A DNA stretch of 64,000 bases from Antedon mediterranea (GCF_964355755.1 NC_092676.1:9902288-9966287), one strand, 5' to 3'; positions 33,138 through 44,871 are shown, numbered from the stretch's first letter. Made by a program: numbers and translations. Notes: a model not told the origin generated them from the letters alone.

Positions 33138-33958
33138 TTTTTGTAATGGAATAATATCAAAGCTGACTTATAAATTAACGGTGATTATGAACTATACACG
33201 TGCAGCATCAGCAGTGGTTCTGTTTTAGAAATCTCGCCTGCCACACGTAGAATCCGGGTAAAATTTCCAGCCGATGCATTTTTATAATGGAACAATATCG
33301 ACGCTCTCCTATAATGACCGGTGATTATAAAACATATACGTGTAGCATCGGTGGTTCAGTGATAGAATTCTCGCCTGCCACGCGGGGGACCCGGGTTCAA
33401 TTCACGGCTGGTGCATTTTTATAATGGAATAATATCAAAGGTGACCTGGAACTGACCAGTTATTATGAAGCATATTCGTGTAGCATCGGTAGATCAGTGG
33501 TAGTATTCTCGCCTACCACGCGGGTATTCTCGCCTACCAAGCATATTCGTGTGGCATCGGTGGTTCAGTGGTAGAATTCTCGCCTGCCACGCGCCGGATC
33601 CGGGTTCAATTCCCGGCCGATGCAATGGAATAATATCAAAGCTGACTTATAAATTACCGGTGATTATGAACTATACACGTGCAGCAGCAGTGGTTCTGTT
33701 TTAGAAATCTCGCCTGCCACAGGTAGAATCCGGGTTCAATTCCCGGTCGATGCAGTTTTGTAATGGAATAATATCAAAGCTGACTTATAAATTACCGGTG
33801 ATTATGAACTATACACGTGTAGCATCAGTGGTTCTGTTTTAGAAATCTCGCCTGCCACACGTAGAATCCGGGTAAAATTTCCAGCCGATGCATTTTTATA
33901 ATGGAACAATATCGACGCTCTCCTATAATGACCGGTGATTATAAAACATATACGTGTA

Positions 33959-34029
33959 GCATCGGTGGTTCAGTGGTAGAATTCTCGCCTGCCACGCGGG
34001 GGACCCGGGTTCAATTCCCGGCCGATGCA
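33959..34029 (+). tRNA. tRNA-Gly(GCC)
   Basis: Consensus; S2; first member of a 543-bp tetramer. Confidence 0.93.
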
Positions 34030-34096
34030 TTTTTATAATGGAATAATATCAAAGCTGAACTAGGACTGACCAGTGATTATGAAGCATATTCGTGTA

Positions 34097-34167
34097 GCAT
34101 CGGTGGTTCAGTGGTAGAATTCTCGCCTGCCACGCGAGGGACCCGGGTTCAATTCCCGGCCGATGCA
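34097..34167 (+). tRNA. tRNA-Gly(GCC)
   Basis: GCGAG variant; S1; second member of the tetramer. Confidence 0.92.
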
Positions 34168-34501
34168 TTTTTAGAATGGAATAATATCAAAGGTGACCTA
34201 GGACTGACCAGTGATTATGAAGCATAATCGTGTGGCATCGGTGGTTCAGTGGTAGAATTCTTGCCTGCCACGCGCCGGATCCGGGTTCAATTCCCGGCCG
34301 ATGCAATGGAATAATATCAAAGCTGACTTATAAATTACCGGTGATTATGAACTATACACGTGCAGCAGCAGTGGTTCTGTTTTAGAAATCTCGCCTGCCA
34401 CAGGTAGAATCCGGGTAAAATTTCCAGCCGATGCATTTTTATAATGGAACAATATCGACGCTCTCCTATAATGACCGGTGATTATAAAACATATACGTGT
34501 A

Positions 34502-34572
34502 GCATCGGTGGTTCAGTGGTAGAATTCTCGCCTGCCACGCGGGGGACCCGGGTTCAATTCCCGGCCGATGCA
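34502..34572 (+). tRNA. tRNA-Gly(GCC)
   Basis: Consensus; S2; starts the next repeat, 543 bp after 33959. Confidence 0.93.
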
Positions 34573-35393
34573 TTTTTATAATGGAATAATATCAAAGCTG
34601 ACTTATAAATTAACGGTGATTATGAACTATACACGTGCAGCATCAGCAGTGGTTCTGTTTTAGAAATCTCGCCTGCCACACGTAGAATCCGGGTAAAATT
34701 TCCAGCCGATGCATTTTTATAATGGAACAATATCGACGCTCTCCTATAATGACCGGTGATTATAAAACATATACGTGTAGCATCGGTGGTTCAGTGATAG
34801 AATTCTCGCCTGCCACGCGGGGGACCCGGGTTCAATTCACGGCTGGTGCATTTTTATAATGGAATAATATCAAAGGTGACCTGGAACTGACCAGTTATTA
34901 TGAAGCATATTCGTGTAGCATCGGTAGATCAGTGGTAGTATTCTCGCCTACCACGCGGGTATTCTCGCCTACCAAGCATATTCGTGTGGCATCGGTGGTT
35001 CAGTGGTAGAATTCTCGCCTGCCACGCGCCGGATCCGGGTTCAATTCCCGGCCGATGCAATGGAATAATATCAAAGCTGACTTATAAATTACCGGTGATT
35101 ATGAACTATACACGTGCAGCAGCAGTGGTTCTGTTTTAGAAATCTCGCCTGCCACAGGTAGAATCCGGGTTCAATTCCCGGTCGATGCAGTTTTGTAATG
35201 GAATAATATCAAAGCTGACTTATAAATTACCGGTGATTATGAACTATACACGTGTAGCATCAGTGGTTCTGTTTTAGAAATCTCGCCTGCCACACGTAGA
35301 ATCCGGGTAAAATTTCCAGCCGATGCATTTTTATAATGGAACAATATCGACGCTCTCCTATAATGACCGGTGATTATAAAACATATACGTGTA

Positions 35394-35464
35394 GCATCGG
35401 TGGTTCAGTGGTAGAATTCTCGCCTGCCACGCGGGGGACCCGGGTTCAATTCCCGGCCGATGCA
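35394..35464 (+). tRNA. tRNA-Gly(GCC)
   Basis: Consensus; S2; copy of 33959 at +1435 bp. Confidence 0.93.
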
Positions 35465-35531
35465 TTTTTATAATGGAATAATATCAAAGCTGAACTAGGA
35501 CTGACCAGTGATTATGAAGCATATTCGTGTA

Positions 35532-35602
35532 GCATCGGTGGTTCAGTGGTAGAATTCTCGCCTGCCACGCGAGGGACCCGGGTTCAATTCCCGGCCGATG
35601 CA
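35532..35602 (+). tRNA. tRNA-Gly(GCC)
   Basis: GCGAG variant; S1; copy of 34097 at +1435 bp. Confidence 0.92.
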
Positions 35603-35936
35603 TTTTTAGAATGGAATAATATCAAAGGTGACCTAGGACTGACCAGTGATTATGAAGCATATTCGTGTGGCATCGGTGGTTCAGTGGTAGAATTCTTGCC
35701 TGCCACGCGCCGGATCCGGGTTCAATTCCCGGCCGATGCAATGGAATAATATCAAAGCTGACTTATAAATTACCGGTGATTATGAACTATACACGTGCAG
35801 CAGCAGTGGTTCTGTTTTAGAAATCTCGCCTGCCACAGGTAGAATCCGGGTAAAATTTCCAGCCGATGCATTTTTATAATGGAACAATATCGACGCTCTC
35901 CTATAATGACCGGTGATTATAAAACATATACGTGTA

Positions 35937-36007
35937 GCATCGGTGGTTCAGTGGTAGAATTCTCGCCTGCCACGCGGGGGACCCGGGTTCAATTCCCGGC
36001 CGATGCA
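35937..36007 (+). tRNA. tRNA-Gly(GCC)
   Basis: Consensus; S2; 543 bp after 35394. Confidence 0.93.
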
Positions 36008-36349
36008 TTTTTATAATGGAATAATATCAAAGCTGAACTAGGACTGACCAGTGATTATGAAGCATATTCGTGTAGCATCGGTGGTTCAGTGGTAGAATTC
36101 TCGCCTGCCACGCGGGGGACCCGGGTTCAATTCCCGGCCGATGAATTTTTAGAATGGAATAATATCAAAGGTGACCTAGGACTAACCAGTGATTATGAAG
36201 CATATTCGTGTGGCATCGGTGGTTCAGTGGTAGAATTCTCGCCTGCCACGCGCCGGATCCGGGTTCAATTCCCGGTCGATGCAGTTTTGTAATGGAATAA
36301 TATCGACGCTCTCCTATAATGACCGGTAATTATAAATCATATACGTGTA

Positions 36350-36420
36350 GCATCGGTGGTTCAGTGGTAGAATTCTCGCCTGCCACGCGGGGGACCCGGG
36401 TTCAATTCCCGGCCGATGCA
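36350..36420 (+). tRNA. tRNA-Gly(GCC)
   Basis: Consensus; S2 (GGTAATTATAAATC); placed directly after a class B unit with no class C between. Confidence 0.93.
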
Positions 36421-36487
36421 TTTTTATAATGGAATAATATCAAAGCTGACCTAGGACTGACCAGTGATTATGAAGCATATTCGTGTA

Positions 36488-36558
36488 GCATCGGTGGTTC
36501 AGTGGTAGAATTCTCGCCTGCCACGCGGGGGACCCGGGTTCAATTCCCGGCCGATGCA
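36488..36558 (+). tRNA. tRNA-Gly(GCC)
   Basis: Consensus; S1; followed by TTTTTG. Confidence 0.93.
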
Positions 36559-37379
36559 TTTTTGTAATGGAATAATATCAAAGCTGACTTATAAATTAAC
36601 GGTGATTATGAACTATACACGTGCAGCATCAGCAGTGGTTCTGTTTTAGAAATCTCGCCTGCCACACGTAGAATCCGGGTAAAATTTCCAGCCGATGCAT
36701 TTTTATAATGGAACAATATCGACGCTCTCCTATAATGACCGGTGATTATAAAACATATACGTGTAGCATCGGTGGTTCAGTGATAGAATTCTCGCCTGCC
36801 ACGCGGGGGACCCGGGTTCAATTCACGGCTGGTGCATTTTTATAATGGAATAATATCAAAGGTGACCTGGAACTGACCAGTTATTATGAAGCATATTCGT
36901 GTAGCATCGGTAGATCAGTGGTAGTATTCTCGCCTACCACGCGGGTATTCTCGCCTACCAAGCATATTCGTGTGGCATCGGTGGTTCAGTGGTAGAATTC
37001 TCGCCTGCCACGCGCCGGATCCGGGTTCAATTCCCGGCCGATGCAATGGAATAATATCAAAGCTGACTTATAAATTACCGGTGATTATGAACTATACACG
37101 TGCAGCAGCAGTGGTTCTGTTTTAGAAATCTCGCCTGCCACAGGTAGAATCCGGGTTCAATTTCCGGTCGATGCAGTTTTGTAATGGAATAATATCAAAG
37201 CTGACTTATAAATTACCGGTGATTATGAACTATACACGTGTAGCATCAGTGGTTCTGTTTTAGAAATCTCGCCTGCCACACGTAGAATCCGGGTAAAATT
37301 TCCAGCCGATGCATTTTTATAATGGAACAATATCGACGCTCTCCTATAATGACCGGTGATTATAAAACATATACGTGTA

Positions 37380-37450
37380 GCATCGGTGGTTCAGTGGTAG
37401 AATTCTCGCCTGCCACGCGGGGGACCCGGGTTCAATTCCCGGCCGATGCA
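37380..37450 (+). tRNA. tRNA-Gly(GCC)
   Basis: Consensus; S2; copy of 35394 at +1986 bp. Confidence 0.93.
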
Positions 37451-37517
37451 TTTTTATAATGGAATAATATCAAAGCTGAACTAGGACTGACCAGTGATTA
37501 TGAAGCATATTCGTGTA

Positions 37518-37588
37518 GCATCGGTGGTTCAGTGGTAGAATTCTCGCCTGCCACGCGAGGGACCCGGGTTCAATTCCCGGCCGATGCA
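37518..37588 (+). tRNA. tRNA-Gly(GCC)
   Basis: GCGAG variant; S1; copy of 35532 at +1986 bp. Confidence 0.92.
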
Positions 37589-37922
37589 TTTTTAGAATGG
37601 AATAATATCAAAGGTGACCTAGGACTGACCAGTGATTATGAAGCATATTCGTGTGGCATCGGTGGTTCAGTGGTAGAATTCTTGCCTGCCACGCGCCGGA
37701 TCCGGGTTCAATTCCCGGCCGATGCAATGGAATAATATCAAAGCTGACTTATAAATTACCGGTGATTATGAACTATACACGTGCAGCAGCAGTGGTTCTG
37801 TTTTAGAAATCTCGCCTGCCACAGGTAGAATCCGGGTAAAATTTCCAGCCGATGCATTTTTATAATGGAACAATATCGACGCTCTCCTATAATGACCGGT
37901 GATTATAAAACATATACGTGTA

Positions 37923-37993
37923 GCATCGGTGGTTCAGTGGTAGAATTCTCGCCTGCCACGCGGGGGACCCGGGTTCAATTCCCGGCCGATGCA
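37923..37993 (+). tRNA. tRNA-Gly(GCC)
   Basis: Consensus; S2; followed by the A72 copy at 38061. Confidence 0.93.
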
Positions 37994-38465
37994 TTTTTAT
38001 AATGGAATAATATCAAAGCTGAACTAGGACTGACCAGTGATTATGAAGCATATTCGTGTAGCATCGGTGGTTCAGTGGTAGAATTCTCGCCTGCCACGCG
38101 GGGGACCCGGGTTCAATTCCCGGCCGATGAATTTTTAGAATGGAATAATATCAAAGGTGACCTAGGACTGACCAGTGATTATGAAGCATATTCGTGTGGC
38201 ATCGGTGGTTCAGTGGTAGAATTCTCGCCTGCCACGCGCCGGATCCGGGTTCAATTCTCGGCCGATGCAATGGAATAATATCAAAGCTGACTTATAAATT
38301 ACCGGCGATTATGAACTATACACGTGCAGCATCAGTGGTTCTGTTTTAGAAATCTCGCCTGCCACACGTAGAATCCGGGTAAAATTTCCAGCCGATGCAT
38401 TTTTATAATGGAACAATATCGACGCTCTCCTATAATGACCGGTAATTATAAAACATATACGTGTA

Positions 38466-38536
38466 GCATCGGTGGTTCAGTGGTAGAATTCTCGCCTGCC
38501 ACGCGGGGGACCCGGGTTCAATTCCCGGCCGATGCA
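38466..38536 (+). tRNA. tRNA-Gly(GCC)
   Basis: Consensus; S2 with GGTAATT; downstream spacer reads ATAATGTAATAA. Confidence 0.93.
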
Positions 38537-38603
38537 TTTTTATAATGTAATAATATCAAAGCTGACCTAGGACTGACCAGTGATTATGAAGCATATTCGT
38601 GTA

Positions 38604-38674
38604 GCATCGGTGGTTCAGTGGTAGAATTCTCGCCTGCCACGCGGGGGACCCGGGTTCAATTCCCGGCCGATGCA
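38604..38674 (+). tRNA. tRNA-Gly(GCC)
   Basis: Consensus; S1; followed by a unit at 38742 that has lost its D arm. Confidence 0.93.
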
Positions 38675-39562
38675 TTTTTATAATGGAATAATATCAAAGG
38701 TAACCTAGGACTGACCAGTGATTATGAAGCATATTCGTGTAGCATCGTGGTAGAATTCTCGCCTGCCTGCCACGCGCCGGATCCGGGTTCAATTCCCGGC
38801 CGATGCAGTTTTGTAATGGAATAATATCAAAGCTGACTTATAAATTACCGGTGATTATGAACTATACACGTGTAGCATCAGTGGTTCTGTTTTAGAAATC
38901 TCGCCTGCCACACGTAGAATCCGGGTAAAATTTCCAGCCGATGCATTTTTATAATGGAACAATATCGACGCTCTCCTATAATGACCGGTGATTATAAAAC
39001 ATATACGTGTAGCATCGGTGGTTCAGTGATAGAATTCTCGCCTGCCACGCGGGGGACCCGGGTTCAATTCACGGCTGGTGCATTTTTATAATGGAATAAT
39101 ATCAAAGGTGACCTGGAACTGACCAGTTATTATGAAGCATATTCGTGTAGCATCGGTGGATCAGTGGTAGTATTCTCGCCTGCCACGCGGGGGACCCGGG
39201 TTCAATTCCCGGCCGATGTATTTTTAGAATGGAATAATATCAAAGGTGACCTAGGACTGACCAGTGATTATGAAGCATATTCGTGTGGCATCGGTGGTTC
39301 AGTGGTAGAATTCTCGCCTGCCACGCGCCGGATCCGGGTTCAATTCCCGGTCGATGCAGTTTTGTAATGGAATAATATCAAAGCTGACTTATAAATTACC
39401 GGTGATTATGAACTATACACGTGTAGCATCAGTGGTTCTGTTTTAGAAATCTCGCCTGCCACAGGTAGAATCCGGGTAAAATTTCCAGCCGATGCATTTT
39501 TATAATGGAACAATATCGACGCTCTCCTATAATGACCGGTGATTATAAAACATATACGTGTA

Positions 39563-39633
39563 GCATCGGTGGTTCAGTGGTAGAATTCTCGCCTGCCACG
39601 CGGGGGACCCGGGTTCAATTCCCGGCCGATGCA
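39563..39633 (+). tRNA. tRNA-Gly(GCC)
   Basis: Consensus; S2. Confidence 0.93.
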
Positions 39634-39700
39634 TTTTTATAATGGAATAATATCAAAGCTGAACTAGGACTGACCAGTGATTATGAAGCATATTCGTGTA

Positions 39701-39771
39701 GCATCGGTGATTCAGTGGTAGAATTCTCGCCTGCCACGCGGGGGACCCGGGTTCAATTCCCGGCCGATGCA
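39701..39771 (+). tRNA. tRNA-Gly(GCC), A10 variant
   Basis: TGATTC replaces TGGTTC, turning the G10-U25 wobble into A10-U25. The fold is intact but box A has one change. S1. Confidence 0.85.
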
Positions 39772-40105
39772 TTTTTAGAATGGAATAATATCAAAGGTGA
39801 CCTAGGACTGACCAGTGATTATGAAGCATATTCGTGTGGCGTCGGTGGTTCAGTGGTAGAATTCTCGCCTGCCACGCGCCGGATACGGGTTCAATTCTCG
39901 GCCGATGCAATGGAATAATATCAAAGCTGACTTATAAATTACCGGTGATTATGAACTATACACGTGCAGCATCAGTGGTTCTGTTTTAGAAATCTCGCCT
40001 GCCACACGTAGAATCCGGGTAAAATTTCCAGCCGATGCATTTTTATAATGGAACAATATCGACGCTCTCCTATAATGACCGGTGATTATAAAACATATAC
40101 GTGTA

Positions 40106-40176
40106 GCATCGGTGGTTCAGTGGTAGAATTCTCGCCTGCCACGCGGGGGACCCGGGTTCAATTCCCGGCCGATGCA
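40106..40176 (+). tRNA. tRNA-Gly(GCC)
   Basis: Consensus; S2; begins a 405-bp A-B-C trimer. Confidence 0.93.
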
Positions 40177-40510
40177 TTTTTATAATGGAATAATATCAAA
40201 GCTGACCTAGGACTGACCAGTGATTATGAAGCATATTCGTGTGGCATCGGTGGTTCAGTGGTAGAATTCTCGCCTGCCACGCGCCGGATACGGGTTCAAT
40301 TCTCGGCCGATGCAATGGAATAATATCAAAGCTGACTTATAAATTACCGGTGATTATGAACTATACACGTGCAGCATCAGTGGTTCTGTTTTAGAAATCT
40401 CGCCTGCCACACGTAGAATCCGGGTAAAATTTCCAGCCGATGCATTTTTATAATGGAACAATATCGACGCTCTCCTATAATGACCGGTGATTATAAAACA
40501 TATACGTGTA

Positions 40511-40581
40511 GCATCGGTGGTTCAGTGGTAGAATTCTCGCCTGCCACGCGGGGGACCCGGGTTCAATTCCCGGCCGATGCA
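40511..40581 (+). tRNA. tRNA-Gly(GCC)
   Basis: Consensus; S2; 405 bp after 40106. Confidence 0.93.
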
Positions 40582-40648
40582 TTTTTATAATGGAATAATA
40601 TCAAAGCTGACCTAGGACTGACCAGTGATTATGAAGCATATTCGTGTA

Positions 40649-40719
40649 GCATCGGTGGTTCAGTGGTAGAATTCTCGCCTGCCACGCGGGGGACCCGGGT
40701 TCAATTCCCGGCCGATGCA
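40649..40719 (+). tRNA. tRNA-Gly(GCC)
   Basis: Consensus; S1; last fully paired unit before the transposon at 41102. Variants at 40787 (A6) and 40925 (T-stem changes) follow. Confidence 0.93.
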
Positions 40720-41101
40720 TTTTTAGAATGGAATAATATCAAAGGTGACCCAGGACTGACCAATGATTATGAAGCATGTTCGTGAAGCATCAGTCGTTCA
40801 GTGGTAGAATTCTCGCCTGCCACGCGGGGGACCCGGGTTCAATTCCCGGCCGATGCATTTTTATAATGGAATAATATCAAATGTGACCTAGTACTGACCA
40901 GTGATTATGAAGCATATTCGTGTAGCATCGGTGGTTCAGTGGTAGAATTCTCGCCTGCCACGCGGGTGACCTTGGTTCAATTCTCGGCCGATGCATTTTT
41001 ATAATGGAATAATATAAAAGGTGACCTATGAATTACCAGTGATTATGAAGCATATTCGTTTAGCATCGGTTGTTCAGTGACCTAGGACTGACCAGTGATT
41101 A

Positions 41102-42339
41102 GACCTAAAAAAAAATAGTTTGTTTGCTGTCATCCGCCGCCCCTAATTTCGCCAAAAATTTGGGGCGGAGATAAGAAAAAAATTTGTTTACGTTGAGGGC
41201 GCTTTTAAAAAAAAAGTTTTTTTATGATTTTTTTTTGCCGAAAAGGTTTAAAAATCGAGTGTGTGAGGATGAAACAATAAAAATAATAACGTAGCGTATA
41301 TTTCGGTGTATAATCGCACTTTTGACACGCAAATTTAACCTTATACACCGAACATAAATGCCTCAACACACAGATATCGCCACCTCGTTGGCTAGGCCTG
41401 GGCTTTTTAAGGTAAGGCCTACTAGGCCTAGCCTAGGCCTATAAGTATTACTAAAGAGTAGGCCTAGCCTAGCTACAGTGTACTAGCGTAACAGCAACCT
41501 GCTAGTTTTCTAGGCATTTTAGCGTGATTTTGTACTAAATATGATGACAAGATTTGTTCATTATATGGAGCTGTTTTAGGCGCTCCGATAAAATTTCATT
41601 TGTAAACGTTTACGATTGGAATAGTATTATAGTTATATGCACGACCGTCGTACCCCCAGCCCTTCTTGGCAACCACATGGTGTACAGTATTCGACTAGTA
41701 TATTCTCCAGTTGATTATAGCATAGACCTAGCGTACACACTTCTAGGATACATAGATACTAATCGAATACGATTGTCCGTGAAAACGTGCGCCTCTCGAT
41801 AAATCGAGCGAGGCTAGCCCACACACACGTGCGGTCATGCACTCGATGTTGCGGGTGCGAAACTCATGAATAACAAGTTAGAAAGAACTGACAGAATGGG
41901 GGACTTCCCTTCATGTTGAGGCTGGGCGCGGCCGTCTTATACATCGACGATATACAAAATACCGATATTTTACTCTCAGTTAGGGGTGCGTCTTATACAC
42001 AGGTGCGACTTATACACCGAAATATACGGTACACTAACTTCTAAAATATTTAATTAGGCCTGCTAACAACGACCTTCTGTGTAGTAGGCCTAGCCTAGGC
42101 TAGTTTAGACACGGGGCCTAACGCGCCCAAAACAGAATTAAAGTGTGAAACAAATTATGAATAGATGTTTGAGCTCGTTGTTTTATTCAGTGTGTTTTGT
42201 TACTCTCAAATTCACGTACAATTAACAGAGAAATTAACATTAAAAAAAAAAAAAAAAAAAACTTTTTTCCACCCGCCCCCCCCCCCCCCCTACCAAAACA
42301 AAAACTTGACAGAAAACAAATTTTTTTTTTTTTTAGGCC
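41102..42339. mobile_element. Harbinger-like non-autonomous DNA transposon, copy 1
   Basis: Ends GACCTAAAAA and TTTTTAGGCC are inverted, flanked by a TTA duplication (41099-41101 and 42340-42342) inside the S1 spacer; an empty site reads GTGATTATGAAG. A 3-bp TTA target and these ends suggest PIF/Harbinger. No transposase is encoded. It contains a GC-rich hairpin (CCGCCCCTAATTT/AAATTTGGGGCGG), TAGGCCTA words, a nested element and A18-20, C13-15 and T14 tracts near its right end. Confidence 0.82.
41295..42028. mobile_element. Nested MITE with 18-bp inverted ends, copy 1
   Basis: CGTATATTTCGGTGTATA at 41295-41312 is the exact reverse complement of 42011-42028, and ATCGCAC inside mirrors GTGCGAC. 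About 734 bp inside the Harbinger-like element. Copies recur with it near 46938-47670 and 59072-59806. Confidence 0.72.
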
Positions 42340-42726
42340 TTATGAAGCATATTCGTGTAGCATCGGTGGTTCAGTGATAGAATTCTCGCCTGCCACGCGG
42401 GGGACTCGGGTTCAATTCACGGCTGGTGCATTTTTATAATGGAATAATATCAAAGGTGACCTAGGACTGACCAGTGATTATGAAACATATTCGTGTAGCA
42501 TCGGTGGTTCAGTGGTAGAATTTTCGCCTGCCATGCGGGGCACCCGGGTTAAATTCCCGGCCGATGCATTTTTAGAATGGAATAATATCAAAGCTGACCT
42601 ATAAATGACCGGTGATTATGAACTATACACGTGTAGCATCGGTGGTTCTGTTTTAGAAATCTCGCCTGCCACACGTGGAATCCGGGTAAAATTTCCAGCC
42701 GATGCATTTTTATAATGGAACAATAT

Positions 42727-43356
42727 GTGGCACATGCAAGCGAAATCGGACATAAGTTGCATTTGTAGATTTGGAGAAACAACCAAAAACATTAAAAGGC
42801 TGAAAAATTACATTTTTTAATTTTTACAGAAAATAATAGCTGAAACAATATTTATTTACATTACCTTGGTGTTTTTCTATTTTGAGACAAATAAATAGAT
42901 ACATTTTAAGATTTCGTGTAGTATGTTGGTTAAAAAGATAGTGTAAATTATGAATGATTTTCATAAAACCTATCATGTTTTATGCTTAAATTGAAAGTGT
43001 TCCATTGAGTTAATTTCAATGAAAATTTTGCATAATAATAGAACAATAGTTAATTAAGGAAGGTGCGAAGTTTCATTGAAATAAAACAATTAGAATACCC
43101 TTTTGCTAAGGCTTAAACTTAGACGTCCTGTTTATTTTTTTGTAGTTGTCGTTTCCTGTTACTTAACTTTAAAAGCATTTTTCTCAAAACACTGATTGTA
43201 ACAACCAAAACTTTAGACTAAGATATCTTTGGAAGTAGACATGGTATCAAGATATTTTTTCAGCATTTTAAATCTTGGATTATGTAGTTTCAGTATTTGT
43301 AGAAATCTCAATTTTGAAAATTTCGACTTATGTCTGGTTTCGCTTGCATGTGCCAC
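42727..43356. mobile_element. 630-bp MITE in a tRNA spacer, copy 1
   Basis: Inverted ends start GTGGCACATGCAAGCGAAA and extend about 31 bp with two mismatches. Flanked by ATAT (42723-42726 and 43357-43360) within an S2 spacer. No coding capacity. Family unknown to me; a 4-bp target duplication is seen. Confidence 0.88.
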
Positions 43357-44048
43357 ATATCGAAGCTCACCTATAATGACCGGTGATTGCAAAACATATA
43401 CGTGTAGCATCGGTGGTTCAGTGATAGAATTCTCGCCTGCCACGCGGGGGACCCTTTTCAAATTCCCGGCCGATGCATTTTTAGAATTGAATAATATTAA
43501 AGCTGCCCTATAAATGACCGGTGATTATGAACTATACACGTGTAGCACGTGTGGTTCCGTTTTAGAATTCTCGCCTGCCATACGTATCCGGGTAAAATTC
43601 CCGGCCGATGCATTTTTATAATGGAACAATATCAAAGCTAACCACACGTGTAGCGTCGGTGGTTCTGCCACACGTGGATCCGTGTAAAATTCCCGGACGA
43701 TGCATTTTTAGAATGGAACAATATTAAAGCTGACCTAGGACTGACCAGTGAGTATAAATCATATACAGCTAGCTTCGGTGGTTCAGTGGTAGAATTCTCG
43801 CCTGCCACGCGGGGGACCCGGGTTCAATTCCCGGCCGATGCAGTTTTTTGTAATGGAATTATATCAAAGCTAACCTATAAATGACCGGTGATAATAAAGC
43901 ATATACATGTAGCATCGGTTGTTCTGTTTTAGAAATCTCGCCTGCCACACGTAGAATCCGGGTAAAATTTCCAGCCGATGCATTTTTATAATGGAACAAT
44001 ATCGACGCTCTCCTATAATGACCGGTGATTATAAAACATATACGTGTA
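43357..44048 (+). repeat. Degenerate tRNA units after the MITE, copy 1
   Basis: Units near 43407 (T arm altered to CCCTTTTCAAATTCCC), 43540 and 43654 (deleted D and anticodon parts) and 43782-43852 (GCTTCGG, one acceptor mismatch, otherwise consensus). The same set recurs near 49048-49493 and 61184-61619; in the last, the 61549 unit has GCAGAGG and GTTTAACTCC. Confidence 0.85.
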
Positions 44049-44662
44049 GCATCGGTGGTTCAGTGATAGAATTCTCGCCTGCCACGCGGGGGACCCGGGT
44101 TCAATTCACGGCTGGTGCATTTTTATAATGGAATAATATCAAAGGTGACCTGGAACTGACCAGTTATTATGAAGCATATTCGTGTAGCATCGGTAGATCA
44201 GTGGTAGTATTCTCGCCTACCACGCGGGTATTCTCGCCTACCAAGCATATTCGTGTGGCATCGGTGGTTCAGTGGTAGAATTCTCGCCTGCCACGCGCCG
44301 GATCCGGGTTCAATTCCCGGCCGATGCAATGGAATAATATCAAAGCTGACTTATAAATTACCGGTGATTATGAACTATACACGTGCAGCAGCAGTGGTTC
44401 TGTTTTAGAAATTTCGCCTGCCACAGGTAGAATCCGGGTTCAATTCCCGGTCGATGCAGTTTTGTAATGGAATAATATCAAAGCTGACTTATAAATTACC
44501 GGTGATTATGAACTATACACGTGTAGCATCAGTGGTTCTGTTTTAGAAATCTCGCCTGCCACACGTAGAATCCGGGTAAAATTTCCAGCCGATGCATTTT
44601 TATAATGGAACAATATCGACGCTCTCCTATAATGACCGGTGATTATAAAACATATACGTGTA

Positions 44663-44733
44663 GCATCGGTGGTTCAGTGGTAGAATTCTCGCCTGCCACG
44701 CGGGGGACCCGGGTTCAATTCCCGGCCGATGCA
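44663..44733 (+). tRNA. tRNA-Gly(GCC)
   Basis: Consensus; S2; copied at +5641 bp as 50304. Confidence 0.93.
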
Positions 44734-44800
44734 TTTTTATAATGGAATAATATCAAAGCTGAACTAGGACTGACCAGTGATTATGAAGCATATTCGTGTA

Positions 44801-44871
44801 GCATCGGTGGTTCAGTGGTAGAATTCTCGCCTGCCACGCGAGGGACCCGGGTTCAATTCCCGGCCGATGCA
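44801..44871 (+). tRNA. tRNA-Gly(GCC)
   Basis: GCGAG variant; S1. Confidence 0.92.

Noticed and set aside
41554-41802. 82-codon open frame repeated at 47197 and 59331
   Set aside because: Inside a non-autonomous DNA transposon; copies are identical only because the whole block was duplicated. No known motif.
42165-42439. Frames with poly-Lys and poly-Pro runs
   Set aside because: Produced by A, C and T homopolymers and continuing into a tRNA gene.
43229-43513. 94-codon frame repeated three times
   Set aside because: Crosses the MITE right end and a tRNA-derived unit; no domain, and it exists only through block duplication.
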